From: JAGOVB01 sp964577365
Lineage (GTDB): Bacteria; Patescibacteriota; Minisyncoccia; Phycocordibacterales; PALSA-1337
NCBI GenBank assembly: GCA_964577365.1
Contig: CAZNYP010000009.1
Location: 1-25,492 of the forward strand
DNA: 25,492 bases
Reading direction: 5' to 3'
How positions within the stretch are numbered: the stretch's first letter is position 1; the number at the start of each line of letters is the position of its first letter. Below the pieces are notes generated by a model. It was not told the origin of the DNA. It ran no database searches and saw only the letters and a list, made by a program, of their open reading frames with translations. The position numbers were made by a program, and so were the translations under genes. This document shows, one piece after another, positions 6,341 through 13,779 of this stretch.

Positions 6341-7771
6341 ATGAACAATACTCCAATCGTCCTGCGTTTCGAAGACGTTACCTTTGAATATGGTGAAAAC
6401 AAGCCAATTTTGAAAGAAGGGAATTTCTCGATCCGACAGGGCTCGAAAATAACAATCATGGGACAAAATGGTGCTGGAAAAAGCACTATTTTCAAGATGA
6501 TTACAAGTGAGCTTCACCCAGAAGAAGGTGAGGTGCATATTGCCCAAAACAGAACTATCGCTATTGCTCGACAGGTTATCCCTCGCGCCGACATGGAGCT
6601 CTCAGTCAAAGATTTCTTTTTGAAATGTTTCAGTGAAAAAATATATGATATCGATCCCCGCATCGATGAGATCCTCGAAGTGGTGAATCTCAAGGCTCCG
6701 CATGATCGAGCTGTAAAGACGTTTTCTGGAGGACAGCAGGCTCGACTTCTTTTGGCTTCAGCTCTCATCCAAAAGCCGGACATACTCCTGCTCGATGAAC
6801 CGACGAACAATCTCGACCACGGAGGGATCGAACATCTCACTACATTTCTCAAGCAGTACAAAGGTACATGCCTTGTCATTTCCCATGATGCTGACTTTTT
6901 GAATTCATTTACCGACGGCGTCCTCTATCTCGATGCGCGTACTCAAAAGATCGAACAGTATGTCGGAAACTATTTTGATGTGGTCGAACAGATAAAAGTG
7001 CGAGTGGAAAAGGAGAATATGAAAAATGCGCAGCTCGCAAAAGAAATCCAGGAAAACAAGGACAAAGCAAACTTTTTTGCAAACAAAGGAGGGCAGATGC
7101 GTCTCGTTGCAAAGCGTATGCGTGAAAAAGCCGAAGAGCTCGAAGAAGAAAAAGTAGATGTGCGAAAAGAGGACAGAACAATAAAAGAATTCACCATTCC
7201 GAACCAGCCAGAGTTCACTGGAGTGATCGCCACCATTGTGTTTAAAAAGAAAAAGATTGAGCTCAAGCGAAACAAGCATCTTCAGATATCTGGTCCAAAT
7301 GGTATCGGGAAAAGTACACTACTCAACGCTCTCGCAAACGGCACTCATACCGGCTCGAGCATAGCCGACAGTATCCGTGTAGGGTACTATCGTCAAGATT
7401 TTTCTACACTTAACTTTGATCACACTGTATTTGAGACGCTCGAAGAAGGAATGCGAAAGAGTAACAAGCCAATATTTCAGGAACGGTTGCGCGCAGTTGC
7501 TTCTTCATTTTTGATTACATCAGAGTATATGAGCACCAAAGTTGGTAGCCTGTCTGAGGGTCAAAAGGGACTTGTAGCATTCGCTCGCCTCGTCCTCGAA
7601 GAACCAGGACTCTTGATCCTCGATGAGCCGACAAACCATATAAACTTCCGCCATTTACCAGTGATTGCAAAAGCACTCCATGACTATCAGGGAGCGATGA
7701 TCATCGTGTCACACGTGCCAGAGTTTTTGAGTCAGATCAGAATCGACGAGGTGCTCGACCTCTCTAAATAA
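6341..7771 (+). CDS. ABC-F family ATPase (translation factor type)
   Basis: A 476-residue protein with two nucleotide-binding domains and no membrane part, the layout of ABC-F proteins that bind the ribosome E site. Domain 1 has Walker A GQNGAGKST (41-49), signature FSGGQQAR and Walker B ILLLDEPTNNLD. A charged, coiled linker of Lys/Glu repeats follows (about 210-290). Domain 2 has GPNGIGKST, a variant signature LSEGQKG and LLILDEPTNHIN. The second signature (SEGQ) and the Asn in place of the last Asp are departures from consensus. It is shorter than typical EttA or Uup. The subfamily cannot be fixed; housekeeping translation or drug protection are both possible. A weak TAATCT (6323-6328) lies 12 bases before the ATG. 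It abuts the convergent S4 gene with no gap. Confidence 0.9.
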   Translation: MNNTPIVLRFEDVTFEYGENKPILKEGNFSIRQGSKITIMGQNGAGKSTIFKMITSELHPEEGEVHIAQNRTIAIARQVIPRADMELSVKDFFLKCFSEKIYDIDPRIDEILEVVNLKAPHDRAVKTFSGGQQARLLLASALIQKPDILLLDEPTNNLDHGGIEHLTTFLKQYKGTCLVISHDADFLNSFTDGVLYLDARTQKIEQYVGNYFDVVEQIKVRVEKENMKNAQLAKEIQENKDKANFFANKGGQMRLVAKRMREKAEELEEEKVDVRKEDRTIKEFTIPNQPEFTGVIATIVFKKKKIELKRNKHLQISGPNGIGKSTLLNALANGTHTGSSIADSIRVGYYRQDFSTLNFDHTVFETLEEGMRKSNKPIFQERLRAVASSFLITSEYMSTKVGSLSEGQKGLVAFARLVLEEPGLLILDEPTNHINFRHLPVIAKALHDYQGAMIIVSHVPEFLSQIRIDEVLDLSK

Positions 7772-7999
7772 CTATCTCTTTGTGTGAGTCTTTGCTTTGA
7801 GGATTTCTACCTTGTCGCCTTCATTTACCTTGTCCCCGAGTACTGCAAAACGGCCATTTATCTTGACCCATTTGTGTTCGATCATTTTGTCAGCGCTGCG
7901 TCGAGATGACTTTCCATCGAGAGACATATAGCGGTTGAGGCGCATAGGGAAGGTGACCGGAGTGACCTTTTGGACTGGTTTCTTTGGGGTTTCTTTCAT
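7772..7999 (-). CDS. Small S4-domain RNA-binding protein
   Basis: A 75-residue protein in which residues about 17-66 form an S4 domain: MRLNRYMSLDGKSSRRSADK, then MIEHKWVKINGRFAV and GDKVNEGDKVEI. This is the same fold as the N-terminal part of RsuA/RluB pseudouridine synthases and of Hsp15/YlmH-type RNA binders. It has no catalytic domain, and both ends are basic, as expected for rRNA or tRNA binding. The ATG lies six bases after an extended -10. Its stop codon is directly next to the stop of the ABC-F gene on the other strand. Confidence 0.88.
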   Translation of the reverse strand: MKETPKKPVQKVTPVTFPMRLNRYMSLDGKSSRRSADKMIEHKWVKINGRFAVLGDKVNEGDKVEILKAKTHTKR

Positions 8000-8005
8000 A
8001 AGAAC

Positions 8006-8014
8006 ATACTAACA
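8006..8014 (-). promoter_or_regulatory. Extended -10 TGtTAGTAT of the S4 gene
   Basis: On the minus strand TGt (8014-8012), then TAGTAT (8011-8006), six bases before the ATG at 7999. Leaderless layout. Confidence 0.65.
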
Positions 8015-8035
8015 CACATACGTCAAAATAGGTAG

Positions 8036-9208
8036 CTATACTGCATTTCCAGCTACAAAGCCTGTCGTCCAGCAGATCTGTAGACTGTATCCTCCAGAAG
8101 GGCGGTTGATGTCGAGTACATCTCCGGTGAGGTATATATGTGGAGCGATTTTTGATTGCATTGTCTTCCAGTCTACTTCGGTGAGCGCCACTCCACCAGC
8201 ACTCACGATCGCGCGGTCTTCTACGTTTCCGGTGATTTTGATTCTAGAATCTTTTAGTTTACTGATGAGCTCCATACGTTCTTCTCGAGTCACACTATGT
8301 ACTCGTTTTTCTACAGGAGCGAGATACTCCGCAAGTTTTTTTGGAACTATTTCAGTGAGACAGTTTGCGAGGAATTTATTTGAATTTTCTGTGAACAGTG
8401 CTTGCAACTTTGCATTCATTTTTCCATGATCGAGATCTGGGAAAAAATCTACACCAATATGCACATCACCATAGCGGAGGTATTCGGTAGCGTCACCGCT
8501 CATATTTAAAACGGTGGGACCGGTGATACCAAAATGAGTAAAGAGGATTTTACCTTTTTTTGAGTACTCTTTGAGACCACTTTGATACAAAGACAGTTTT
8601 ACATCAGGAAAGGTGAGACCCTGCAGTGCCTTTGGCCAGGCGTCAGAGGTGCGCAGGGGGACGAGTGAAGGGATTGGTTCTTTTATGGTGTGTCCCATAT
8701 TTTTGAGCCACGGATATGATTCGCCGTTGCACCCCGTCGCTACTATATATGAGTGCGCCTTTATGTATTTTCCTTTTACTAGTACACCGTTTTCATTGAG
8801 ACCTTCGACGGTAGTATTTGTTTTTACAGTGACGTTTTCTATATATTTCAAAAGGACGTCGAGGACGGACTGAGCAGAGTTTGAGACGGGGAATACTCGA
8901 CCCTCATTTTCTACTTTTGTTTTCATACCGCGACCCTCGAAAAATTCTATTGTGCTTTTCACATCCCATTGAGAAAATGCAGAATACAAAAAAGGTTCTG
9001 CATCAGTGTAGCGAGGGAGGAGGACGCGGTTGTCAGTAGTATTGTTGGTCACATTGCAGCGACCCCCACCAGTGGTCAGGAGTTTTTTTCCCAGAGTCTT
9101 ATTTTTCTCCAAAAGCAGTACCTTTTTCCCTCGCTCGGCCGCGCGTCCTGCAGCCATCATGCCAGCAGGGCCACCGCCGATCACTATTACGTCAAAGTCT
9201 GCGTTCAT
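8036..9208 (-). CDS. HI0933/YhiN-like flavoprotein (FAD-dependent oxidoreductase)
   Basis: A 390-residue protein of the HI0933 family (YhiN, BaiN, so-called aminoacetone oxidase family). The N-terminal Rossmann motif is VIVIGGGPAGMMAAGRAAE (8-26), then LLEKN and the family hallmark TTGGGRCNVTN (46-56). The C-terminus has HIYLTGDVLDINRPSGGYSL, also typical. The substrate of the family is largely unknown, so no reaction is claimed. It is soluble and of normal length. The ATG sits six bases after TGcTAGTAT. The gene is divergent from the TVP38 gene, with both -10 boxes in a 36-base gap. Confidence 0.92.
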   Translation of the reverse strand: MNADFDVIVIGGGPAGMMAAGRAAERGKKVLLLEKNKTLGKKLLTTGGGRCNVTNNTTDNRVLLPRYTDAEPFLYSAFSQWDVKSTIEFFEGRGMKTKVENEGRVFPVSNSAQSVLDVLLKYIENVTVKTNTTVEGLNENGVLVKGKYIKAHSYIVATGCNGESYPWLKNMGHTIKEPIPSLVPLRTSDAWPKALQGLTFPDVKLSLYQSGLKEYSKKGKILFTHFGITGPTVLNMSGDATEYLRYGDVHIGVDFFPDLDHGKMNAKLQALFTENSNKFLANCLTEIVPKKLAEYLAPVEKRVHSVTREERMELISKLKDSRIKITGNVEDRAIVSAGGVALTEVDWKTMQSKIAPHIYLTGDVLDINRPSGGYSLQICWTTGFVAGNAV

Positions 9209-9214
9209 GAAGGT

Positions 9215-9223
9215 ATACTAGCA
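9215..9223 (-). promoter_or_regulatory. Extended -10 TGcTAGTAT of the flavoprotein gene
   Basis: On the minus strand TGc (9223-9221) and TAGTAT (9220-9215), six bases before the ATG at 9208. Confidence 0.65.
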
Positions 9224-9229
9224 TTATTC

Positions 9230-9238
9230 TGTTATAAT
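9230..9238 (+). promoter_or_regulatory. Extended -10 TGtTATAAT of the TVP38 gene
   Basis: TGt (9230-9232) and TATAAT (9233-9238), six bases before the ATG at 9245. This fixes the start; longer frames that begin inside the opposing gene can be set aside. Confidence 0.75.
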
Positions 9239-9244
9239 TGGCAC

Positions 9245-9883
9245 ATGAACCACGAGCAAATCAACTTCAAGGGAATCGTCATCACCGTTCTCGCTATTTT
9301 TGCCCTCGCATACTTTGTCGACATCGGAGAGCTACAGACATATATATTAGGAGCAGGGATATGGGGACCGCTCATTTTCATCGCGCTCAAAATATCGACC
9401 GTGGTCGTCGCTCCACTCTCGGGATCACCACTGTATCCTCTCGTCGGACTCATTTTTGGTTTTTGGCCAGGGATCCTGTATGTATTTATCGGTGACCTCA
9501 TCGGACACACCATCGCTTTTTTCATTGCACGAAAACTCGGTCAAAAAGCAGTATCGCGTCTCATTGCCCAAAACGAGACAGGTCTTCTTTCAAAAATAGT
9601 GGCGCATGCGTCTACTCCAAAAGGATTTTTCCATATGGCTATCGTCGGTCTCGCTACTCCTGAGGTGGTGTCGTATGGTGCTGGGCTCACACAGATCCCG
9701 TATCGCAAATTTATCCCTATCATCATGACACTTCTCCTCATCATATCGAGTACCTTGGTATTTTTCGGATCGCGGCTCGATGTGTCGAACAAGTCACTGC
9801 TCCTCTCTGTGGGACTACCGATCGTTGGGCTCGGGATCATGTTTGCTGGTGGATATTTGTTTTATAAAGGCATAAAGAAATAA
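9245..9883 (+). CDS. TVP38/TMEM64 (VTT domain) membrane protein
   Basis: A 212-residue integral membrane protein with about six hydrophobic segments. The middle carries the VTT/SNARE-associated pattern: PLSGSPLYPLVGLIFGFWPG, then GDLIGHTIAFFIARKLG. The motif and length fit TVP38/TMEM64 proteins, relatives of DedA. The family is linked to lipid scrambling or undecaprenyl and phospholipid movement, but this member's substrate is not known. The ATG at 9245 is chosen from the leaderless promoter. A strong hairpin follows the stop; its T-run is on the other strand and serves the desaturase gene. Confidence 0.88.
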   Translation: MNHEQINFKGIVITVLAIFALAYFVDIGELQTYILGAGIWGPLIFIALKISTVVVAPLSGSPLYPLVGLIFGFWPGILYVFIGDLIGHTIAFFIARKLGQKAVSRLIAQNETGLLSKIVAHASTPKGFFHMAIVGLATPEVVSYGAGLTQIPYRKFIPIIMTLLLIISSTLVFFGSRLDVSNKSLLLSVGLPIVGLGIMFAGGYLFYKGIKK

Positions 9884-9890
9884 AAAATAA

Positions 9891-9913
9891 CCGCCGGACC
9901 CAGGGTCCGGCGG
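9891..9913 (-). terminator. Terminator for the desaturase gene, possibly two-way
   Basis: A perfect inverted repeat of eleven bases (CCGCCGGACCC with GGGTCCGGCGG) around one base. On the minus strand it is followed by TTATTTTTTATTT. Confidence 0.85.
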
Positions 9914-9927
9914 CGTTGCGTTGTTCC

Positions 9928-10785
9928 TCATCGCTTGATCGTCACGAGTCCGCAGATCTCCGCAGATCGGAGGATGAGGTAGGTCCAGTCAAACATTTTC
10001 TCAAACCGCGTTTCGCCCTGGGCGAGACGGTGTTGGTGTTTGTGGTGGTTGTTGTGCCACCCTTCGCCCATGGTGATGATGGCGAGGAGGAGGGAGTTGC
10101 GACTGTCATCTCCCGTGTCCGTGTATCGCTGTGTGCCCAGGTGATGAGCGAGCGAGTTGATGGCAAAGGTGCCGTGGTACAGGAGGACGGTGGATGTGAA
10201 GAATCCCCAGACGAGCATCTTGAGTCCGATACCCATCGTGGCACCGACGAGAAAGATCATCGTCGCAAATAGGACGGGCGGGATGATCATCCCCCAAAAG
10301 GTATCGTACCGAGCGAGTCCAGGGTAGTCTCTATCGAGGTCCCTGATCTTGCTTGGATCGTAGCCATCGTTTTTCTCATCGAATATCCATCCGATGTGTT
10401 GCATCCAGAGACCTTTCCACAGGCTATCATAACCATAACTGGTATGAGGATCTTTTCCAGGTATCTCCGTGTATCGGTGATGTGTACGGTGGCCGGGAGA
10501 CCACCACTTCGGAGATTTCTGGCATACAGTCATGCAGCAGAATCCTATGATATCCACCACTACGAATTTCCTCCACCACTCAGGCCCTCGAGGACTCCAT
10601 GCTCGGTGCGAAAAGAGTCGATGAAAGAAACCGGTGACAAAGAACATGCGTACGTAGTACGAGAGGAAACAGGCCGTGACAGCACGCCAGTCTATCCCGA
10701 CGAAGAACGGTCCAATGAGACCGATCAGATGGACAGCGATAAAGACGCCTCGTCCACCACCGACAGCATTAGCTTTAGTTTGCAT
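9928..10785 (-). CDS. Membrane fatty-acid desaturase (delta-9 acyl desaturase type)
   Basis: A 285-residue di-iron desaturase of the stearoyl-CoA/acyl-lipid type. All three histidine boxes are present: H55-R-L-F-S-H60, H99-R-T-H-H103 and H244-N-N-H-H248. There are hydrophobic pairs before the first box and around residues 165-200. These enzymes insert a cis double bond in an acyl chain using O2 and an electron donor at the membrane. No fatty-acid synthesis gene is in the window; CPR bacteria usually lack that pathway, so acyl chains from a partner are a plausible substrate (inference). The second residue stretch AVGGGRG is not hydrophobic and the start is set by an extended -10 nine bases upstream. 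Codon use looks GC-richer than its neighbours. Confidence 0.92.
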   Translation of the reverse strand: MQTKANAVGGGRGVFIAVHLIGLIGPFFVGIDWRAVTACFLSYYVRMFFVTGFFHRLFSHRAWSPRGPEWWRKFVVVDIIGFCCMTVCQKSPKWWSPGHRTHHRYTEIPGKDPHTSYGYDSLWKGLWMQHIGWIFDEKNDGYDPSKIRDLDRDYPGLARYDTFWGMIIPPVLFATMIFLVGATMGIGLKMLVWGFFTSTVLLYHGTFAINSLAHHLGTQRYTDTGDDSRNSLLLAIITMGEGWHNNHHKHQHRLAQGETRFEKMFDWTYLILRSAEICGLVTIKR

Positions 10786-10794
10786 TCTGGGGTT

Positions 10795-10803
10795 ATTGTA
10801 GCA
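10795..10803 (-). promoter_or_regulatory. Extended -10 TGcTACAAT of the desaturase gene
   Basis: On the minus strand TGc (10803-10801) and TACAAT (10800-10795), nine bases before the ATG at 10785, giving a leader of about two or three bases. Confidence 0.6.
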
Positions 10804-10819
10804 TCACATTGACGGCTTG

Positions 10820-10828
10820 TGATATAGT
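10820..10828 (+). promoter_or_regulatory. Extended -10 TGaTATAGT of the ATP-grasp gene
   Basis: TGa (10820-10822) and TATAGT (10823-10828). The ATG at 10835 is six bases downstream; the in-frame ATG at 10829 would touch the -10 box, so 10835 is preferred. Confidence 0.7.
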
Positions 10829-10834
10829 ATGCCC

Positions 10835-11785
10835 ATGGAACTCGTCCGACATTTTTCAAAACTATCAAAAGGAGACGCAGATATAGCGGGTGGGAAAGGC
10901 GCCTCTCTCGGTGAAATGTCACAAGCAGGGATACCAGTGCCACCGGGCTTTGTGGTGCTTTCAAACTCTTTTGAACAATTTATAAAAGAAACCGACCTCG
11001 TGCAGGAGATTGATGCCATCCTCGACTCTGTCGATCATCGCGCGATTCACACCGTCGAAGCAGCGAGTGAAAAGATAAAAGAGCTGATCCTCTCAAAAGA
11101 CATGCCAAAGGATATAGAGACTGATATCTTAAAATCTTTTGCAGAGCTCGATACACAATATGTCGCAGTACGCTCATCGGCAACTGCGGAGGATGGGATG
11201 GATCATGCATGGGCAGGACAGCTCGAGAGCTATTTGAATATTACAAAAGACGGAGTCTTGGAAAAAGTAAAACACTGCTGGGCATCGCTCTTTACTCCTC
11301 GCGCCATCTTCTATCGTTTTGAAAAAGGACTACACACCACAAAGATCTCTGTAGCCGTTGTTGTCCAAAAGATGGTGAACTCTGAGCTCTCAGGTATCGC
11401 TTTCTCTGTGCACCCAGTAACCGAGGACTACAATCAGCTCATTATCGAAGCAGGCTTTGGTCTCGGCGAAGCGATCGTCTCTGGATCGGTCACACCAGAT
11501 AGCTATGTGGTGGAGAAGGAGTCGAGAAAAACAATCGACGTAAATGTCTCGACTCAGGAGCGTGCACTGTATCGTGTCGAAGGTGGAGGAAATGAGTGGA
11601 GAGATATACCAGAACCACAAGCGAGCTCTCAAGTACTCACCGATGCTCAGGTCCTCGAACTTGCAGAGATTATTTTACATATTGAAGAGCACTATGGTTT
11701 TCCGTGTGATATCGAATGGGCATATGAAGGGGGGAAGTTTTATATAGTACAGAGTCGACCGATTACGACATTAGCTAAAAAATAA
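10835..11785 (+). CDS. PEP synthase/PPDK-type ATP-grasp domain protein, stand-alone
   Basis: A 316-residue protein that corresponds only to the N-terminal nucleotide-binding domain of phosphoenolpyruvate synthase, PPDK and rifampin phosphotransferase. Landmarks: GGKGASLGEMSQAG (about 19-32) with VPPGFV, VAVRSSATAED, WAGQLESYLN, VQKMVNSELSGIAFSVHP, and at the end DIEWAYEGGKFYIVQSRPIT. In the full-length enzymes this domain uses ATP to phosphorylate a His on a swivelling domain, which passes the phosphate to a third domain. Here the frame stops right after the ATP-grasp domain, and 24 in-frame codons beyond the stop encode the end of a swivelling domain. The His domains are encoded separately at 11859 and 13780. 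Function is therefore phosphoryl transfer to a partner protein (inference). Confidence 0.9.
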   Translation: MELVRHFSKLSKGDADIAGGKGASLGEMSQAGIPVPPGFVVLSNSFEQFIKETDLVQEIDAILDSVDHRAIHTVEAASEKIKELILSKDMPKDIETDILKSFAELDTQYVAVRSSATAEDGMDHAWAGQLESYLNITKDGVLEKVKHCWASLFTPRAIFYRFEKGLHTTKISVAVVVQKMVNSELSGIAFSVHPVTEDYNQLIIEAGFGLGEAIVSGSVTPDSYVVEKESRKTIDVNVSTQERALYRVEGGGNEWRDIPEPQASSQVLTDAQVLELAEIILHIEEHYGFPCDIEWAYEGGKFYIVQSRPITTLAKK

Positions 11786-11857
11786 TGGAAAGATCCCAAA
11801 GACGGCGACCTAGTTGAAGTTGATGCAGAAAAGGGTATAGTAAAGGTAATAAAATAA
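11786..11857 (+). pseudogene. In-frame remnant of a swivelling phosphohistidine domain C-terminus
   Basis: Directly after the TAA of the ATP-grasp gene, and in the same frame, 23 codons read WKDPKDGDLVEVDAEKGIVK and on to VIK and a stop. This matches the last strand of the PEP-utilizing mobile domain as it ends the next gene (KDGDIVEVDANAGVVKIIK). The rest of the domain, with its catalytic His, is absent. It looks like a scar of a deletion that removed a C-terminal domain, or of a domain duplication. Read-through of one TAA would append it to the ATP-grasp protein, which I consider unlikely to matter. Confidence 0.75.
11811..11827 (+). repeat. 17-base direct repeat, copy 1
   Basis: TAGTTGAAGTTGATGCA, identical to 13135-13151. 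It lies in the remnant and marks shared ancestry with the end of the 11859-13181 gene. Confidence 0.8.
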
Positions 11858-11858
11858 T

Positions 11859-13181
11859 ATGCTTAAAAAAGAAGAATATCTAAAGACTGTGAGGAGACCA
11901 TATCCTGTTTTGTTTTGTACTTTGGTATGTCTAGGGTATAGAGATGAGAAAGTATTTGCGAATGTACTCAAAGAATCTTTTCACTACTTGCATATGGCCC
12001 ATGTAGATGATGTCTGGTACTACAGCAGGAGAGAAGTTGACGTTGGTGGGAATCTCGCGCTGCAATCATGGATGGACCCCGATAAACTCGAGTGGGTAAA
12101 AGGTGAATTTGATAAAAGAGAAACAGATTTTATAAATGCAACGACGATTGATTTTGAATCATTTGCGCGCGCTTACCATAATTATATGGTGACATTGAAC
12201 CTGGTGTATGCAGTAGAAAAACCAGCAGAGGCTGCTTTACGCAATGCACTTTTAGAAAAACTACCGTCAACAGAAGCTGAAGAGATGATGTCGCGCCTAA
12301 ATGTCCCGTATCAAGATAATTTTTATAAGAAGGAAGAATATGACCTTGTATTAGCCTCAGATATCAGTAGTCATGTTAAAAAATATGAGTGGCTCAAAGC
12401 TCGATATGGTGAAGACACGCATTATACAGTTGAGGAGGCAGAAGAAAAATTAAAGACAATTAATAAAGAGAAGTTCTTGGCAGAGTATGCGGAGAACAAG
12501 AGTAAATTAAAGAATGACATTGACTATGCGAAGAAAATTCTCGGGGATAAGTCCGTCTTGGTAGATATATTTCAATTCATTATTTACTACCGTACTCACC
12601 GGACCGACACGATGAATAGAGCACAGTATCTCGCGGTGCCGATGCTAAAGGCTAAAGCTAATACGTTAGGTCTTTCTTATACTCAATTTCTAGAGTGCAA
12701 TGCACAGGAAGTGTTGATAAATAAGATTCCAGACAAATCCATCCTCGATCAGCGTATAAAAGATTGTTCTGTACTTATGGACGAGGGAATCGTACGTTGT
12801 CTTCATGGCGAAGAATCGGAAACGATCAAAAGCTTTTTTAAGGAAGAAATTGAGTCCGCAAAGCAAGTAAAGGGAACTATTGCGTGCAAGGGTAATGTAA
12901 AAGGTAACGTGAGATTGATATGGAGTGCGAATGATTTCAGTAAGGTTCAAGAAGGAGATGTTATTGTAACAAGTATGACTACTCCTGAGATGGTGCCTAT
13001 AATGAAGCTCGCATCAGCATTTGTTACGGATGAGGGAGGTGTCACCTGTCATGCAGCTATTGTGGCTCGAGAAATGAAAAAACCTTGTGTAATCGGTACC
13101 AAAATAGCAACCAAAGTATTTAAGGATGGAGACATAGTTGAAGTTGATGCAAATGCTGGCGTAGTCAAAATCATAAAATAA
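11859..13181 (+). CDS. Protein with unknown N-terminal region and C-terminal PEP-utilizing mobile (phosphohistidine) domain
   Basis: A 440-residue protein. Residues about 353-440 are a swivelling domain of PEP synthase type: GTIACKGNVKGNVRLI, GDVIVTSMTTPEMVPIMKLA, then DEGGVTCHAAIVAREMKKP with the phospho-accepting His398, and VIGT. The N-terminal 350 residues are helical and charged with many Tyr, have no ATP-grasp domain and no PEP/pyruvate TIM barrel, and resemble at most the middle region of rifampin-phosphotransferase-like proteins (weak). It starts one base after the remnant and probably belongs to the transcript from 10835, though TAATAA six bases before the ATG might be a weak own promoter. 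Probable role: phospho-carrier or phosphotransferase served by the ATP-grasp protein upstream. The acceptor is unknown. Confidence 0.85.
   Translation: MLKKEEYLKTVRRPYPVLFCTLVCLGYRDEKVFANVLKESFHYLHMAHVDDVWYYSRREVDVGGNLALQSWMDPDKLEWVKGEFDKRETDFINATTIDFESFARAYHNYMVTLNLVYAVEKPAEAALRNALLEKLPSTEAEEMMSRLNVPYQDNFYKKEEYDLVLASDISSHVKKYEWLKARYGEDTHYTVEEAEEKLKTINKEKFLAEYAENKSKLKNDIDYAKKILGDKSVLVDIFQFIIYYRTHRTDTMNRAQYLAVPMLKAKANTLGLSYTQFLECNAQEVLINKIPDKSILDQRIKDCSVLMDEGIVRCLHGEESETIKSFFKEEIESAKQVKGTIACKGNVKGNVRLIWSANDFSKVQEGDVIVTSMTTPEMVPIMKLASAFVTDEGGVTCHAAIVAREMKKPCVIGTKIATKVFKDGDIVEVDANAGVVKIIK
13135..13151 (+). repeat. 17-base direct repeat, copy 2
   Basis: Same sequence as 11811-11827, here inside the intact mobile domain coding region. 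Confidence 0.8.
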
Positions 13182-13185
13182 TTCA

Positions 13186-13212
13186 GCCCGACCAGAACTC
13201 GTCTGGTCGGGC
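13186..13212. terminator. Two-way terminator between convergent genes
   Basis: A ten-base perfect stem, GCCCGACCAG / CTGGTCGGGC, with a seven-base loop between the swivelling-domain gene and the phosphatase-like gene. T-rich stretches on both sides are modest. Confidence 0.75.
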
Positions 13213-13234
13213 TGGTTTGTGGAGCCTCTGCTCC

Positions 13235-13672
13235 TTACGAGAAGTAACGGCACACGACGCGGTACATGGCACTCATAATCAATGCGAACGTCTGATCGTA
13301 GTCCTCCTGGAACTGGACAGGCCATGGGTTGGGGATGTTGGCGTTGTACACCTTTTTCACATCCGCCCCGGCCTCGACAACTTTGGCGGCGACCTCGTCG
13401 TTCACGGTGATAATGAGGTCGAAGTCCTGAAGATTTACTGAGCTGATGTGGCGGCGCTTGTGGCCACTCAGATCAAGGCCGAGCCGCTTGCACGCGACTT
13501 GCACGTGCTCAGGTGCTGGGCCACCTTTGGATGCATTCTCACTTAGGCCTGCGCTTTGGCAGAGGATCGGTTCAACACCACTGCAATTCAGGTACATCTT
13601 CAGTGTTGCAGCCATGGCTGGACTGCGGTCGGCATTGCCGACGCAGACGCAAAGAATTTTTCTTGGTTTCAT
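13235..13672 (-). CDS. Low-molecular-weight tyrosine phosphatase/arsenate reductase-fold protein
   Basis: A 145-residue protein of the LMW-PTP fold. The phosphate loop is intact near the N-terminus: C10-V-G-N-A-D-R16-S-P, the family C-X5-R signature. The usual second Cys of the loop is Asp. SGHKRRHI and FDLIITVNDEVAAKV match conserved positions of the fold. The loop that normally holds the general acid Asp (DP) reads NPWP, so Asn replaces Asp; catalysis may be slow, altered, or serve binding only. It could act on phospho-Tyr, low-molecular phosphates or arsenate; the sequence does not decide. It is a single-gene unit with its own promoter and a leader of about 35 bases, antisense between the two swivelling-domain genes, with GC-rich codons. 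Confidence 0.85.
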   Translation of the reverse strand: MKPRKILCVCVGNADRSPAMAATLKMYLNCSGVEPILCQSAGLSENASKGGPAPEHVQVACKRLGLDLSGHKRRHISSVNLQDFDLIITVNDEVAAKVVEAGADVKKVYNANIPNPWPVQFQEDYDQTFALIMSAMYRVVCRYFS

Positions 13673-13712
13673 GTGGAGAACTGTCTTGTTTTGTTGAAAC
13701 GCTAACTTACAT

Positions 13713-13721
13713 ATTATAACA
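13713..13721 (-). promoter_or_regulatory. Promoter of the LMW phosphatase-like gene
   Basis: On the minus strand TGt (13721-13719) and TATAAT (13718-13713), with TTGTAG 17 bases upstream. Transcription near 13706 leaves about 35 bases of leader and no Shine-Dalgarno site. Confidence 0.65.
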
Positions 13722-13764
13722 CAAATTATATATAACTACAAGTACCTCTAGTATAGTCACAAAA

Positions 13765-13773
13765 TGCTATATT
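13765..13773 (+). promoter_or_regulatory. Extended -10 TGcTATATT of the second swivelling-domain gene
   Basis: TGc (13765-13767) and TATATT (13768-13773), six bases before the ATG at 13780. Confidence 0.65.
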
Positions 13774-13779
13774 TATCTC

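Noticed and set aside
6905..7279. Three long minus-strand frames inside the ABC-F gene
   Set aside because: They lie opposite the Lys/Glu-rich linker, whose reverse complement gives Phe/Leu/Ser-rich frames; they are shadows.
9916..10272. Plus-strand frames opposite the desaturase
   Set aside because: The desaturase frame has all three His boxes, a promoter and a terminator; the opposite frames have none of these.
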